Assembly: GCA_040399685.1 (NCBI GenBank)
Contig: JBBART010000018.1
Location: 36,896 to 100,895 of the forward strand
Direction of reading: 5' to 3'
Length of the DNA stretch: 64,000 nt
DNA from: CAIQQQ01 sp040399685
GTDB lineage: Bacteria > Pseudomonadota > Alphaproteobacteria > Acetobacterales > Acetobacteraceae
The position numbers and the translations under genes were made by a program. The notes under the pieces were generated by a model. That model was not told the DNA's origin. It saw only the letters and a list, made by a program, of their open reading frames with translations, and did no database searches. Shown one piece after another: positions 8,464 to 16,888 of this stretch; within the stretch, counting starts at the first letter, position 1; each line of letters opens with the position of its first letter.

Positions 8464-10530
8464 TCAGCCTTCCGCAGTCGGCTTCTGGTGGTCGCGTATC
8501 CAAACCAACGCTGCCGTTGCGGACATCGGCGGGGCGATGAAAAAGCCTTGCGCGAAATCGCATCCCGCTTCACGCACAAAGTCCATCTCCTCTGCTGTCT
8601 CCACCCCTTCGGCAATGGCCTGAATGCCAAGCCCGTGCGCCAACCCAATGACGCCCCGCACAATCGCCTCCGCCCGTGCATTGCGGCCAATGCCAGACAC
8701 AAAGCGACGGGCGATCTTGAGGCCGTCGAGCGGAAACCGATGCAGACTGGAGAGACTTGAGAAGCCGGTCCCAAAATTATCGAGGTAGAGCCGGGCACCG
8801 CGAAGGCGCAGATCCTGAAGCGATTTTTGGTCGTCCAGATCGCTGCTGCCGACGAGCACGTCTTCATTGAGTTCCACAGCCAGGCGAGACATGTCGAGGC
8901 CCAACGCGCTCAGGGCATGGTTGATCGTCAGCAACACGTTGGGCGTCGCAACCTCAGCAGGGCTCAGATTGATCGATAGTCCATAGCGCGGGGCTTCTAC
9001 CCCAAGAGACAGGTCGATCTCAGCCAATGCGGCAAACGCTTTGTTGCGCACCTCCGCCGAAATGACTGGCAGCTTGCCCATGGCCTCTGCGATCGGCAGG
9101 AACTCGCCAGGAGGTACCTGGCCCAGACGAGGATGGTGCCATCTGGCAAGCACTTCAAAGGAGATCGCGTTGTTGCTGCGACACTCCACAATCGGCTGCA
9201 GCCAGGCCTCCAGGCCGCGCAAGTCCCCATTGCCCAATGCGTCGAGCACTGCATCGCGACGTGCCTGCACCAAGGTTTCGCTGCTATGATAGGCTTTTAC
9301 CCGGCTGTTGCCGGTGCTTTTCGCATCGCGCATCGCAATATCGGCCATACGCAACAGTTCGCTGCGCTCTCGGCTGTCATGTGGCGCAAGGGCTGTGCTG
9401 GTGCTGAGAGAAAATCGGAGCAACTCGCCCGAGAATGGTAGCGGCTGTTCTGCAATATTCACCAAACGAGATGCCTCCGCCATCAGCGCGGTATGACCGC
9501 CGTCGATACGAGGCAGAGCAACTGCGAAGCTGCGCGAGCCCAGCCTGCCAATGAGCGCCCCACTTCCCGCTGCTTGGCGCAGCCTGCTGGCCACCGCATG
9601 AAGAACGGCATCACTGGCGCTGCTGTCGGTGCCACTGTCACTATTTGTGTTGAGCGAAAGGAGTTTGTTGAGATCAAGGCGGATCAGGCCTACCCCGGCG
9701 CTGGATCGCGCCTTCCCGAGTAATATTTTGAAACGTGCAAGAAAGGCGCCGCGGCTGAGAGCGCCAGTCAGCGCATCGCGAGAGGCCAGCCACTCCAGGA
9801 GTTTGATGCTGCGCCGTAGGCGGAGTTCAAATGGCAACAGGGCCAGTGAGATCACAACCGCCAGGGCGAGAAGATAGCCGCCATTCCAAGCGATCGCCCG
9901 TTTGTGACGTGTGGCACGTTGACCTGCCCATTGCCGGAACAACTCCCCGGCCTGGTCGATCCGCGGCGCCAGACCGTTCGCGATTTCAAATCTCAGGTCG
10001 CTGAGGAGCCGCTCGGCATCATCGGCGTTGGTGGGTTTTTCAATGCGGTGACCAAGAGCTACAAGGTCGAAGATACGCTCAGAAAGCGTATAGCTTCGTC
10101 CGCCCATCAGGTCCCGCAAGGCGAGGGGAACGTCCTCAGACAGTGCCGCTGTGTCCAGCAATGCCTGGTGAGTGGCAAGGCTGACGAGAGCTGCAGAGAA
10201 CCTTCCGCTCTCATCAGCCGTCCGGGGGTCGAGGGCTGCAAGTTGCCAGAGCAGCGCCGCCTCGGTCTGGGCTATCGCTGCGGTCTCGGCGGCGGCGGCA
10301 ACATGAGAAGCGCTATTTTGAATCGATACTATCTGAATTGCGCTAAAAACCATAAATATCGCGACAGCAAGAAATTCGTAAAAACGCAGTCGGATAAGGG
10401 ATCTCGTCATTATCTCACTGTTCACCATGCTGGCCCGATACAGTGCAGAGACGCTAGGCTTTGACGCCAAAAGTCTTTTTAACCATTTTTGAGGGGGAGA
10501 GTCTTTAATCTTGGAGTTCACGTTACTCAT
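8464..10530 (-). CDS. Membrane protein with degenerate GGDEF and altered EAL domains
   Basis: 688 residues from ATG 10530; a GTG at 10539 is an alternative start. Two membrane segments (about 50-70 and 215-240) enclose a periplasmic sensor-like helical region. The GGDEF domain (about 250-410) has RLGSRSF where active cyclases have RxGGDEF, so it should not make c-di-GMP. The EAL domain (about 425-675) has EVL instead of EAL, keeps INLSP, the Glu of VELNED and AEGVE, but reads LDNFGTGFSSL for DDFGTGYSSL and LKIARRF for LKIDRxF. These metal- and catalysis-linked changes suggest weak or absent phosphodiesterase activity. It may be a c-di-GMP or protein-binding relay. Its 3' end faces the DUF2939 gene 13 bp away. 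Confidence 0.88.
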   Translation of the reverse strand: MSNVNSKIKDSPPQKWLKRLLASKPSVSALYRASMVNSEIMTRSLIRLRFYEFLAVAIFMVFSAIQIVSIQNSASHVAAAAETAAIAQTEAALLWQLAALDPRTADESGRFSAALVSLATHQALLDTAALSEDVPLALRDLMGGRSYTLSERIFDLVALGHRIEKPTNADDAERLLSDLRFEIANGLAPRIDQAGELFRQWAGQRATRHKRAIAWNGGYLLALAVVISLALLPFELRLRRSIKLLEWLASRDALTGALSRGAFLARFKILLGKARSSAGVGLIRLDLNKLLSLNTNSDSGTDSSASDAVLHAVASRLRQAAGSGALIGRLGSRSFAVALPRIDGGHTALMAEASRLVNIAEQPLPFSGELLRFSLSTSTALAPHDSRERSELLRMADIAMRDAKSTGNSRVKAYHSSETLVQARRDAVLDALGNGDLRGLEAWLQPIVECRSNNAISFEVLARWHHPRLGQVPPGEFLPIAEAMGKLPVISAEVRNKAFAALAEIDLSLGVEAPRYGLSINLSPAEVATPNVLLTINHALSALGLDMSRLAVELNEDVLVGSSDLDDQKSLQDLRLRGARLYLDNFGTGFSSLSSLHRFPLDGLKIARRFVSGIGRNARAEAIVRGVIGLAHGLGIQAIAEGVETAEEMDFVREAGCDFAQGFFIAPPMSATAALVWIRDHQKPTAEG

Positions 10531-10756
10531 TGGTTTCACTCAACTCCACTGGCGGGGCCTCAAGTCAGCGATCTGCTACCGATTTGGGGAGCAATCGGCC
10601 CCAAGTTGTGGATCTTGAGTGTTGATCGACAAGGCAATCGATTGACGTCTTGTCGATGGCAGCATTCATAGGTCTAGTCAGCTTATCGGAAATCAAAGCC
10701 GGAGTAAAATAGCGGTTAACGGGCCCGCCTATCATCTTGTTGCCACGCTGGCGCCA

Positions 10757-12023
10757 GAGGTGGCCCCGGAAATTCGGACAGGGTTATAAGCTATCCCAGC
10801 CTGCATGAGAGGCGGGACGCGATGGGAAAAGTGACACGCAAGCGCTACGGGGCGGATTTCAAGGCGAAGGTCGCCCTGGACGCGATCACGGGGGAGCAGA
10901 CGTTGGCCGAACTGGCCACCAAGCATGGCATTCACCAAACGATGATCGCTGGGTGGAAGCGTCAGGCGATTGAGGGGCTGACGTCGACGTTTTCCGGCAA
11001 GGCCGAGGCGGTTCGGGTCAACAGCGAAGCCGAGCTGTCACGGCTGCACGCCAAAATCGGCCCCGTTGGTGGTGGAACGTGATGTTTTGGCGAAGGCCTC
11101 CGGTCGATGAGTGTCGAACGGAGGCGAGAGACGATAAACCCGAAACACAAGCGCCTGTCGGTCGTTCGGCAATGCGCGCTGCTCCAGATCAGCCGGTCTG
11201 GGCACTATTATCGGCCGACAGGCAAGAGCGAGGGTGCGCTGGCGCTGATGCGGCTGATCGACGAGGCCTTTCTGGAATCGCCCTATTATGGTGCGCGGCA
11301 GATGATGCGGCATCTGCATCGTCTGGGCCATCGCATTGGCCGTCATCGCGTGGCCCGACTGATGCGCAAGATGGGGCTTCGGGCCATCTTCCAGAAACCC
11401 AATACCAGCGCACCGCACCCGGAACATCGGGTTTATCCGTATCTTCTACGGAATTTGGCGGTCCTCCGGCCCAACCAGGTCTGGTGTTCCGACATCACCT
11501 ACATTCCGATGCGTCGTGGTTTTTTGTATTTGGTGGCGATCATGGATTGGCATAGCCGCCGCGTGCTGTCGTGGCGGCTGTCCAACACGATGGATGTCGG
11601 GTTTTGCGTCGAGGCTTTGGAGGAGGCCCTGGTCCGGTATGGCACGCCTGAGATCTTCAACACCGATCAGGGCAGCCAATTTACCAGCGTGGCGTTCACC
11701 CAGGTGTTGAAGGACGCCAGCGTGCAGATCAGCATGGATGGCCGAGGACGGTGGATGGACAACGTGTTCATCGAACGCCTGTGGCGTTCACTGAAATACG
11801 AATGTGTTTATCTGCATGCATTCGAGACTGGCCCGGCCCTGCACGCCGGACTGATGCGGTGGATTGCCCACTACAACATACAACGACCACATTCCGCGCT
11901 GGCTGGGCGTACGCCCGACGAGGCGTATCAGCAGACCCGCCCGCCATCAAATTGGCGGCGTAATCGGAACCTGGGAATAGCTTATCAGAGTTGCCAAACT
12001 GTCCAGGCAACCGGGGCCACCTC
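10757..12023 (+). mobile_element. IS3-family insertion sequence, about 1.27 kb
   Basis: The element is bounded by inverted repeats: GAGGTGGCCCCGG at 10757-10769 and its exact complement ending at 12023. The similarity continues imperfectly inward, with a shared GGACAG and an ATAAGCTATCCC-like block on both sides. It carries orfA and orfB on the plus strand. I see no matching direct repeat at the flanks (CCA on the left, AAT on the right; shifting the boundary inward does not help). Either the target duplication has decayed or the ends have recombined. It lies between the GGDEF-EAL gene and the retinal operon. Confidence 0.85.
10822..11082 (+). pseudogene. IS3-family transposase OrfA, frameshifted near its end
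   Basis: The 86-residue product begins MGKVTRKRYGADFKAKVALDAI and contains the usual HTH_Tnp_1 helix-turn-helix (TLAELATKHGIHQTMIAGWKR), which binds the element ends. It stops at IGPVGGGT. One base removed in the C-run at about 11060-11064 would restore the family's normal ending, LVVERDVLAKASGR, whose stop would overlap the orfB start as ATGA. The last dozen residues, part of the leucine-zipper end, are therefore lost through an apparent one-base insertion. No A-rich programmed frameshift site is visible. The DNA-binding part is intact, so residual function is possible. Confidence 0.75.
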
Positions 12024-12132
12024 AATATCACCATTCTCGCCGCTATTATGCGGTCGCGCAGCCGGCACCGTAGTTCCTTATGGATCCGATCATAGTCTTC
12101 AAGCTTGTTGTCAAAACAGCAAGGCTTGGTGA
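11107..12132 (+). CDS. IS3-family transposase OrfB (DDE integrase)
   Basis: 341 residues. The N-terminal part is the HTH_21-type region (SGHYYRPTGKSEGALALMRLIDEAF). The rve integrase core follows with all three catalytic acids: Asp in VWCSDITYIP, Asp in FNTDQGSQFTS, and Glu in DNVFIERLWRSLKYE. The expected stop inside the element is missing, and the frame reads about 36 codons past the right inverted repeat into flanking DNA. The last part of the protein is therefore not transposase sequence. It may still be functional. It follows a frameshifted OrfA in the same frame rather than in the usual -1 frame. Confidence 0.9.
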   Translation: MSVERRRETINPKHKRLSVVRQCALLQISRSGHYYRPTGKSEGALALMRLIDEAFLESPYYGARQMMRHLHRLGHRIGRHRVARLMRKMGLRAIFQKPNTSAPHPEHRVYPYLLRNLAVLRPNQVWCSDITYIPMRRGFLYLVAIMDWHSRRVLSWRLSNTMDVGFCVEALEEALVRYGTPEIFNTDQGSQFTSVAFTQVLKDASVQISMDGRGRWMDNVFIERLWRSLKYECVYLHAFETGPALHAGLMRWIAHYNIQRPHSALAGRTPDEAYQQTRPPSNWRRNRNLGIAYQSCQTVQATGATSISPFSPLLCGRAAGTVVPYGSDHSLQACCQNSKAW

Positions 12133-12439
12133 GTTGCGGCCGCATTGACCAATCGGGATCGTTGTTGGTGCGATGTAGAGAGGCATTTCCAGACCGCCTC
12201 TGTCCATTTTCATTGTTTTCCATTGGCCCGACACAGCTCTTTTTCCTCAGTCCTTTGCGCCAGGGAGGCAACCAAATACCGTCTCCCTCATCGCAGACTG
12301 AAAAGCAGACCACCTACACACCGACATCTATGCCTGCTTCAGTTCCGCTGGTGAACCGCTTCGGGGCGATCGCACGACAATGGAAATCGTGCTCGCGGCA
12401 CTGGCGAAGTCACCGGCGACCTACTTTTACGCCGGCCAC
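12024..12439 (+). other. Non-coding or debris interval between IS3 and blh
   Basis: About 415 bases with no gene I can support. Open frames on both strands are short, lack ribosome-binding sites and show no recognisable domain. The 3' end of the retinal operon runs into this interval. I did not find a convincing hairpin with a T-run that would terminate it. Confidence 0.5.
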
Positions 12440-13381
12440 TTAAATTCGCCTGTCGCCTGGGCCTCGCGGGTCGAGCCAGGATGTCACGATCATATGTGGC
12501 AGCGTAAGTGCCGCGATGATTCGAAACGCTGGTGCGAGCAGGCCGGTGATCACGTTCGCTTCAACAAGCGCCAAGCCCGCAAGACCAAAAGCACATAAAA
12601 TACAAGCAGGAACCATCACGCGGCCAATCCACCGGAATGCCGTCGCCTGACTATAGGGGCTATGCCAAGCGCCGAGGCGAAGAACATGCCGCATTGCGTG
12701 GCCTATCGAGAAATACAGTCCAAATGCGAGAAGAGGGGGAAGCAGCAGAAACCCCGCCGCCGTTGTCAGTCTCTCTGCCACGCCACGGTGCTCACGAAGA
12801 CGCGTCCTTGTCACCCAGATGAACGCGGCGAGCCAGACAGGCACAAGCCATTGCGTCGCACGCAGCAAAGGCTCCAGTGTGTCGGTTGGCATTTTGGCCA
12901 TTGCTGCCAGAACCGGGGCGGCGTCGGCGGCGTGAAAGGCCACCGGCAACAGCACCGGCAACATCCCATAGGTGAGCACCACGACAAGGCGCGGGACGCC
13001 ATCAGGCGCAAGCCCGTCTTCCGCGTCACCAAGGCCAAAATGCACCACCGTTGCTGCCAGAAACACGACAAGCGTCGTTTGGGGCACCCACATCCAGGCC
13101 AGCAGAACCAGTCCGGCCAGGGCCAGATAGGCCGTCACGAAAATCACACTCCAGCTGCGCCCGAGGCGCCGTTCCAGCACGGGGCGTGCAACCAAATGAT
13201 CGAAGGCGCCGTGCGGAACACCGATCAGCACAAGTCCTGCGAGCAAGACGGCGACCTGCAGGCCCAGGCCAAAGGTCATGCCCATCATCGCCGCGAGGCT
13301 GAGGCTCCCGACCAAAATGGTCGACACGCCAGACTGCACATGAAGCGCCTGGCCTAGCCAGGGACGGCGGTCTTCGGCCAT
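12440..13381 (-). CDS. blh: Beta-carotene 15,15'-dioxygenase, Brp/Blh family
   Basis: This integral membrane oxygenase cleaves beta-carotene to two molecules of all-trans-retinal, the rhodopsin chromophore. The 313-residue product (ATG 13381) has about eight hydrophobic segments and the conserved metal-binding histidines: His57 and His62 (GVPHGAFDHL), His114 (VVHFGLGDAE), His228 and His232 (IGHAMRHVLRL), and His296 (LPHMIVTSWLD). It is the last gene of the minus-strand operon and overlaps the end of crtY by 28 bp. Its place behind the complete beta-carotene pathway and the opsin makes the function close to certain. Confidence 0.94.
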   Translation of the reverse strand: MAEDRRPWLGQALHVQSGVSTILVGSLSLAAMMGMTFGLGLQVAVLLAGLVLIGVPHGAFDHLVARPVLERRLGRSWSVIFVTAYLALAGLVLLAWMWVPQTTLVVFLAATVVHFGLGDAEDGLAPDGVPRLVVVLTYGMLPVLLPVAFHAADAAPVLAAMAKMPTDTLEPLLRATQWLVPVWLAAFIWVTRTRLREHRGVAERLTTAAGFLLLPPLLAFGLYFSIGHAMRHVLRLGAWHSPYSQATAFRWIGRVMVPACILCAFGLAGLALVEANVITGLLAPAFRIIAALTLPHMIVTSWLDPRGPGDRRI

Positions 13382-14523
13382 TCGATTTTCTCCGCAGCCA
13401 GTCTCATGGCGGCCAGTATCGTGGGCCTGAACGGGATCGCAGCGGCAACGGCCACAAAATCCGCAGGCCGGGCAACATCGTTCAGGAAACGGATCAAGGC
13501 GCCGGGCGGGCACCTGTCGAACAATCGTGAAAAGATATGCGGCGCCAGATCCGGCTGCCGTGACACGAGGTCCACCAGAACGTGGTCCATCATGCGCACC
13601 ATCGCGGGCCGCGCGGGGACCGCAATCGGCATGTTCCCTGCCGCCAGGGCATTCGCCATTGCGTCGCACTGCGCCTGGATCGCATTGAAAGCATAGCCGG
13701 TGCTGGGGCGCATGGCACCACCTGCGACACCGAACCGCAACAGGCGCCGGCCCCGACCCGGCTGGAAGGCAGGGTCCATCGGCAACGCGCCCTGTTCGGA
13801 GAACAGCACCGTGAACGTGTCGACACCATAATGGCTGCGCAGATAGCTTCGAACAGCCACGCGATGATCCGGCGGCTGCAAGCCGGATGGCGCGAACCAC
13901 GTGTCCTCAACCAATGCCCGTGTGGGTGTCGAGGGGAGCATGTAGGTGAAATGCGCTCCACTGGCCTGCGGCGTACGAAAATCCATCAGAACGGCAACTC
14001 CGGGGTCGAACACGTTCTCTGATGTTTCGATCTCCATGCCGCCAAAAATCTGCGTCAATCCCTGGCGGCGGACGCCCGCGATCGGGCGCGTGTCGAATGC
14101 TACGCCGCACCGCCAGGTTTCCACGCCGGCCTGCACAAATACCGCATCGTCGTCTTCCCACGCAGTTGCCTCTGCCCCGAGATGCAAGGTGACCTGCGGT
14201 GCGGCCCGAAGCCGCAGAAGAGCCATCTTATAGAGCCGATCGGCCGGAATAGAGTCATAGGCGATGCCGGGGGCCGCACGCACCACGTGGCGATCGTCGG
14301 TCGTGACCGCCCAACGTTTCCACGAGCACGCCACGGCCTCCTGGAACGGGTGAGGCTGCACCGACCAGAACGACCACGTGCGATCACGCGTGTATTGCGT
14401 GCGCGATTCGACGACGAGCACCCGCAATCCCGCAAAGCGCGGCTCTGCCAGCCGAACCGCAAGGCTCAGCCCGGCCAGTCCGCCCCCCAGGATGGCGACG
14501 TCATAATCGAGCCGGCCGGTCAA
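13354..14523 (-). CDS. crtY: Lycopene beta-cyclase
   Basis: CrtY cyclises both ends of lycopene to give beta-carotene. The 389-residue protein begins just before the dinucleotide-binding fold DYDVAILGGGLAGLSLA. It contains the family segments RTWSFW, FGGMEIET, VLMDFR and LPSTPTRALVEDTW. The start is taken as TTG 14523, because it overlaps the crtB stop as TTGA and gives the family's usual length; an ATG at 14646 would add about 41 unrelated residues encoded within crtB. The FAD/NAD-dependent enzyme is probably membrane-associated. It sits between crtB and blh in the retinal operon. Confidence 0.93.
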   Translation of the reverse strand: MTGRLDYDVAILGGGLAGLSLAVRLAEPRFAGLRVLVVESRTQYTRDRTWSFWSVQPHPFQEAVACSWKRWAVTTDDRHVVRAAPGIAYDSIPADRLYKMALLRLRAAPQVTLHLGAEATAWEDDDAVFVQAGVETWRCGVAFDTRPIAGVRRQGLTQIFGGMEIETSENVFDPGVAVLMDFRTPQASGAHFTYMLPSTPTRALVEDTWFAPSGLQPPDHRVAVRSYLRSHYGVDTFTVLFSEQGALPMDPAFQPGRGRRLLRFGVAGGAMRPSTGYAFNAIQAQCDAMANALAAGNMPIAVPARPAMVRMMDHVLVDLVSRQPDLAPHIFSRLFDRCPPGALIRFLNDVARPADFVAVAAAIPFRPTILAAMRLAAEKIEWPKTAVPG

Positions 14524-15395
14524 ACCTGGGGACCGGGCAAGGCCGCGTGATGTTCGAACTGCGCCGCATGTGTGGAAGGACGGCGCGTGTGTCCAACCAG
14601 GCTGCCGCCGAGCAGCCATAGCCGGCGCGGCATCGGCACCACGCAACGCCCGGCGCTGAGATAGGACGGACCGAGCGACAGGACGCGAAGACCGATTTCC
14701 TCATAAAGCCGCGCCGCCGCGCGGATGGCCGGCCGCACCCGCGCCGGCAGATAGGCCATGCCGCGTTCGGCGCTGCGATACCGGCTGTCGGCACATTGCA
14801 GAACCTTTTGCACCGCCTCAAAAATCGGGATTGGGTCAGACGTGACATTGTGTGGTCCGCACCCGGAAGGCAGCCAGGTGGCTGGTAGATAGATGCGCCC
14901 CAGCGCCGCATCCTCAGCCACATCGCGCGCGATGTTGGTGAGCTGCATAGCGATGCCAAGGTCGATGGCGTGCGATGTGGCCGCTGCACTCCGGGCATCC
15001 AACACCGCGCACATCATCAGCCCGACGGTGCCAGCGGCGCCATAGGCATAGTGCAGCAACGCTGCCTCGTCCGGGAGGCGAACCGGGTCAAGATCGGTCA
15101 GCACCGTGTCGATCAAAGTCACAGCGGCCTCACGGCTCACACCATGGTTGTGATGCAGCGCCAGAAACCTCGCCGCGATCGCATGGGTAGTGTCGTCCGT
15201 CAGCACCGCGTGGCGCACGTCTGCAAGGGCGCAACGAGCTGCCGCGGCATCAGTACTTTCATCCGCGAGATCATCGATGTCGCGGCAAAAGGCATAAAGC
15301 TCGGCTGCACGTCGCAGCGTGGGCCCCGGAAGCAGGCGGCCGGCCAGGCGAAAACTCCGACCATAACGCGCCATGACGGATACGGCCTCTGTCAT
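14520..15395 (-). CDS. crtB: Phytoene synthase
   Basis: CrtB condenses two geranylgeranyl diphosphates to phytoene. The 291-residue product (ATG 15395, overlapping the crtI stop as ATGA) contains the first Asp-rich motif, CRDIDDLADE (about residues 46-55). The second is NIARDVAEDAALGRIYLP, the squalene/phytoene synthase signature. Length is normal. The C-terminus ends LPGPQV just as crtY begins. It is the fourth gene of the rhodopsin-retinal operon. Confidence 0.95.
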   Translation of the reverse strand: MTEAVSVMARYGRSFRLAGRLLPGPTLRRAAELYAFCRDIDDLADESTDAAAARCALADVRHAVLTDDTTHAIAARFLALHHNHGVSREAAVTLIDTVLTDLDPVRLPDEAALLHYAYGAAGTVGLMMCAVLDARSAAATSHAIDLGIAMQLTNIARDVAEDAALGRIYLPATWLPSGCGPHNVTSDPIPIFEAVQKVLQCADSRYRSAERGMAYLPARVRPAIRAAARLYEEIGLRVLSLGPSYLSAGRCVVPMPRRLWLLGGSLVGHTRRPSTHAAQFEHHAALPGPQV

Positions 15396-16888
15396 CGCAC
15401 CGGCTCGGCCATGAGCAAGGACTCGACCACTTTCGCAGAGGTCAAAACACCCGGCACACCCGCCCCAGGATGCGTGCCGGACCCGACGAGATAGAGTCCC
15501 GGCATCGGCCCGCGGTTGTGGAAGCGAAACCACGCGGATTGCAGCAATGTGGGCGCCACCGAAAATCCGGCGCCATGACGACTGAGATAGTCCTGCGCAA
15601 AATCCTGCGGCGTCATGATACGTTCGGTCACGATGTGGCCAGACAAACCCGGCAGCACGCTGTCCTCCAGCAATCGCACCACGAGGTCACGCAACCGGGG
15701 GGCAGCGATGCTCCAGTCGATCCCGGCACGCAGGTTGGGAACTGGCGCCAACACGTAGAAACCATCATGCCCTGGCGGTTGCAGGCTGGCGTCGGTCGCT
15801 GCTGGACGATGCAGATACAGGCTTGGGTCGAGGGGGATCTCGCTGCCATCGAAGATCTCATCAAGCAACGCCCGCCAGCGCTCGCCCAGGATGATGGTAT
15901 GGTGCGCGACGTCCGGCCATGAATGGTTTGTGCCGAAGCAGAGCACAAACAGGCCCATCGAATACTGCATCCGATCGACATTCTTACGGCTAGGAGCCGC
16001 CTTTTCTTGCAACACAGCATGCACCTGTGGCGCATCGGCGTTGGCAATGACGATGTCGGCCTCAAGCGTCGTTCCATCGGTCAGTTCCACCCCGGCCGCG
16101 CGTCCTCCGGCCATAATGATGCGCGTCACGGTATGCCCCAGATGAAGCCGAATGCCGTGGCGCAGCATCAGCTGTTCGAGGGCTGACACCAGCGCGCCGG
16201 TGCCGCCGCGTGGAAACCAAATCCCCCATCGCTGTTCAAGATATGGAATGAGCGCGTAAATCCCCGATGTCCGGAACGGATGCCCCCCAACCAGCAACGG
16301 CTGAAGACTGAAGACACGCTGCAACGACTCATCTTTGATGAATCCGCTGACCAACGCGGCAACAGACTTGAACCCACCCAACCGGATCAATGGCAGCAAA
16401 GCCCGCGCCATGGATGCCAAGGTGTGGAATGACTGCGCGCCGTAGCGCGTGAAACCCACATCGAAAAGTGCCTTGCATCGTGCCATGAACAGATCGTAGC
16501 CAGCCGCATCCCCGGGCGAAAAGGCCACGACCGCTTCACGCATTTCAGCGGCCGAGCTGCCATAGTTGAACACCCGCCCATCGGCGAATACGATCCGATA
16601 CCACGGTTTGACCGGCAACATTTCGACGTGGTCAGACATCGTCTCCCCGAACAGGGTGAACAGCTCCTCGAACAGTTGCGGTGCGGTGATCACGGTCGGG
16701 CCTGCATCGAACGTGAAGCCGTCCTGGCGAAACACGCGCGCGCGGCCGCCGATCGTGGGCTGGCGCTCCACCAGTGTGACCTGGTAGCCGAGGCTTCGCG
16801 CGCGCAATGCTGCTGCGATACCTCCAAATCCTGCACCAATAACCACAGCGCGCAGCGCATCCGGGGAGGCGACATGGTCACGCGGCAT
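15392..16888 (-). CDS. crtI: Phytoene desaturase (lycopene-forming)
   Basis: CrtI introduces the double bonds that turn phytoene into lycopene. The 498-residue flavoprotein has the N-terminal FAD-binding motif VVIGAGFGGIAAALRARSLGYQVTLVE and the C-terminal family signature GLYLVGSGTHPGAGVPGVL. ATG 16888 fits the usual N-terminus; the frame is open further upstream but carries no family sequence there. The gene overlaps the crtE end by 11 bp. A four-step lycopene product is inferred from the presence of crtY and blh, which need lycopene and beta-carotene. Confidence 0.94.
   Translation of the reverse strand: MPRDHVASPDALRAVVIGAGFGGIAAALRARSLGYQVTLVERQPTIGGRARVFRQDGFTFDAGPTVITAPQLFEELFTLFGETMSDHVEMLPVKPWYRIVFADGRVFNYGSSAAEMREAVVAFSPGDAAGYDLFMARCKALFDVGFTRYGAQSFHTLASMARALLPLIRLGGFKSVAALVSGFIKDESLQRVFSLQPLLVGGHPFRTSGIYALIPYLEQRWGIWFPRGGTGALVSALEQLMLRHGIRLHLGHTVTRIIMAGGRAAGVELTDGTTLEADIVIANADAPQVHAVLQEKAAPSRKNVDRMQYSMGLFVLCFGTNHSWPDVAHHTIILGERWRALLDEIFDGSEIPLDPSLYLHRPAATDASLQPPGHDGFYVLAPVPNLRAGIDWSIAAPRLRDLVVRLLEDSVLPGLSGHIVTERIMTPQDFAQDYLSRHGAGFSVAPTLLQSAWFRFHNRGPMPGLYLVGSGTHPGAGVPGVLTSAKVVESLLMAEPVR

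Noticed and set aside
8464..10530. Active diguanylate cyclase or phosphodiesterase
   Set aside because: The GGDEF motif is lost and the EAL site has several key substitutions.
10822..11110. Programmed frameshift between IS3 orfA and orfB
   Set aside because: No A-rich slippery sequence; the data fit a one-base insertion in a C-run, and orfB has its own ATG.
12105..12443. Possible gene of 112 codons between the IS3 element and blh
   Set aside because: No ribosome-binding site, no recognisable domain, and composition typical of random frame.
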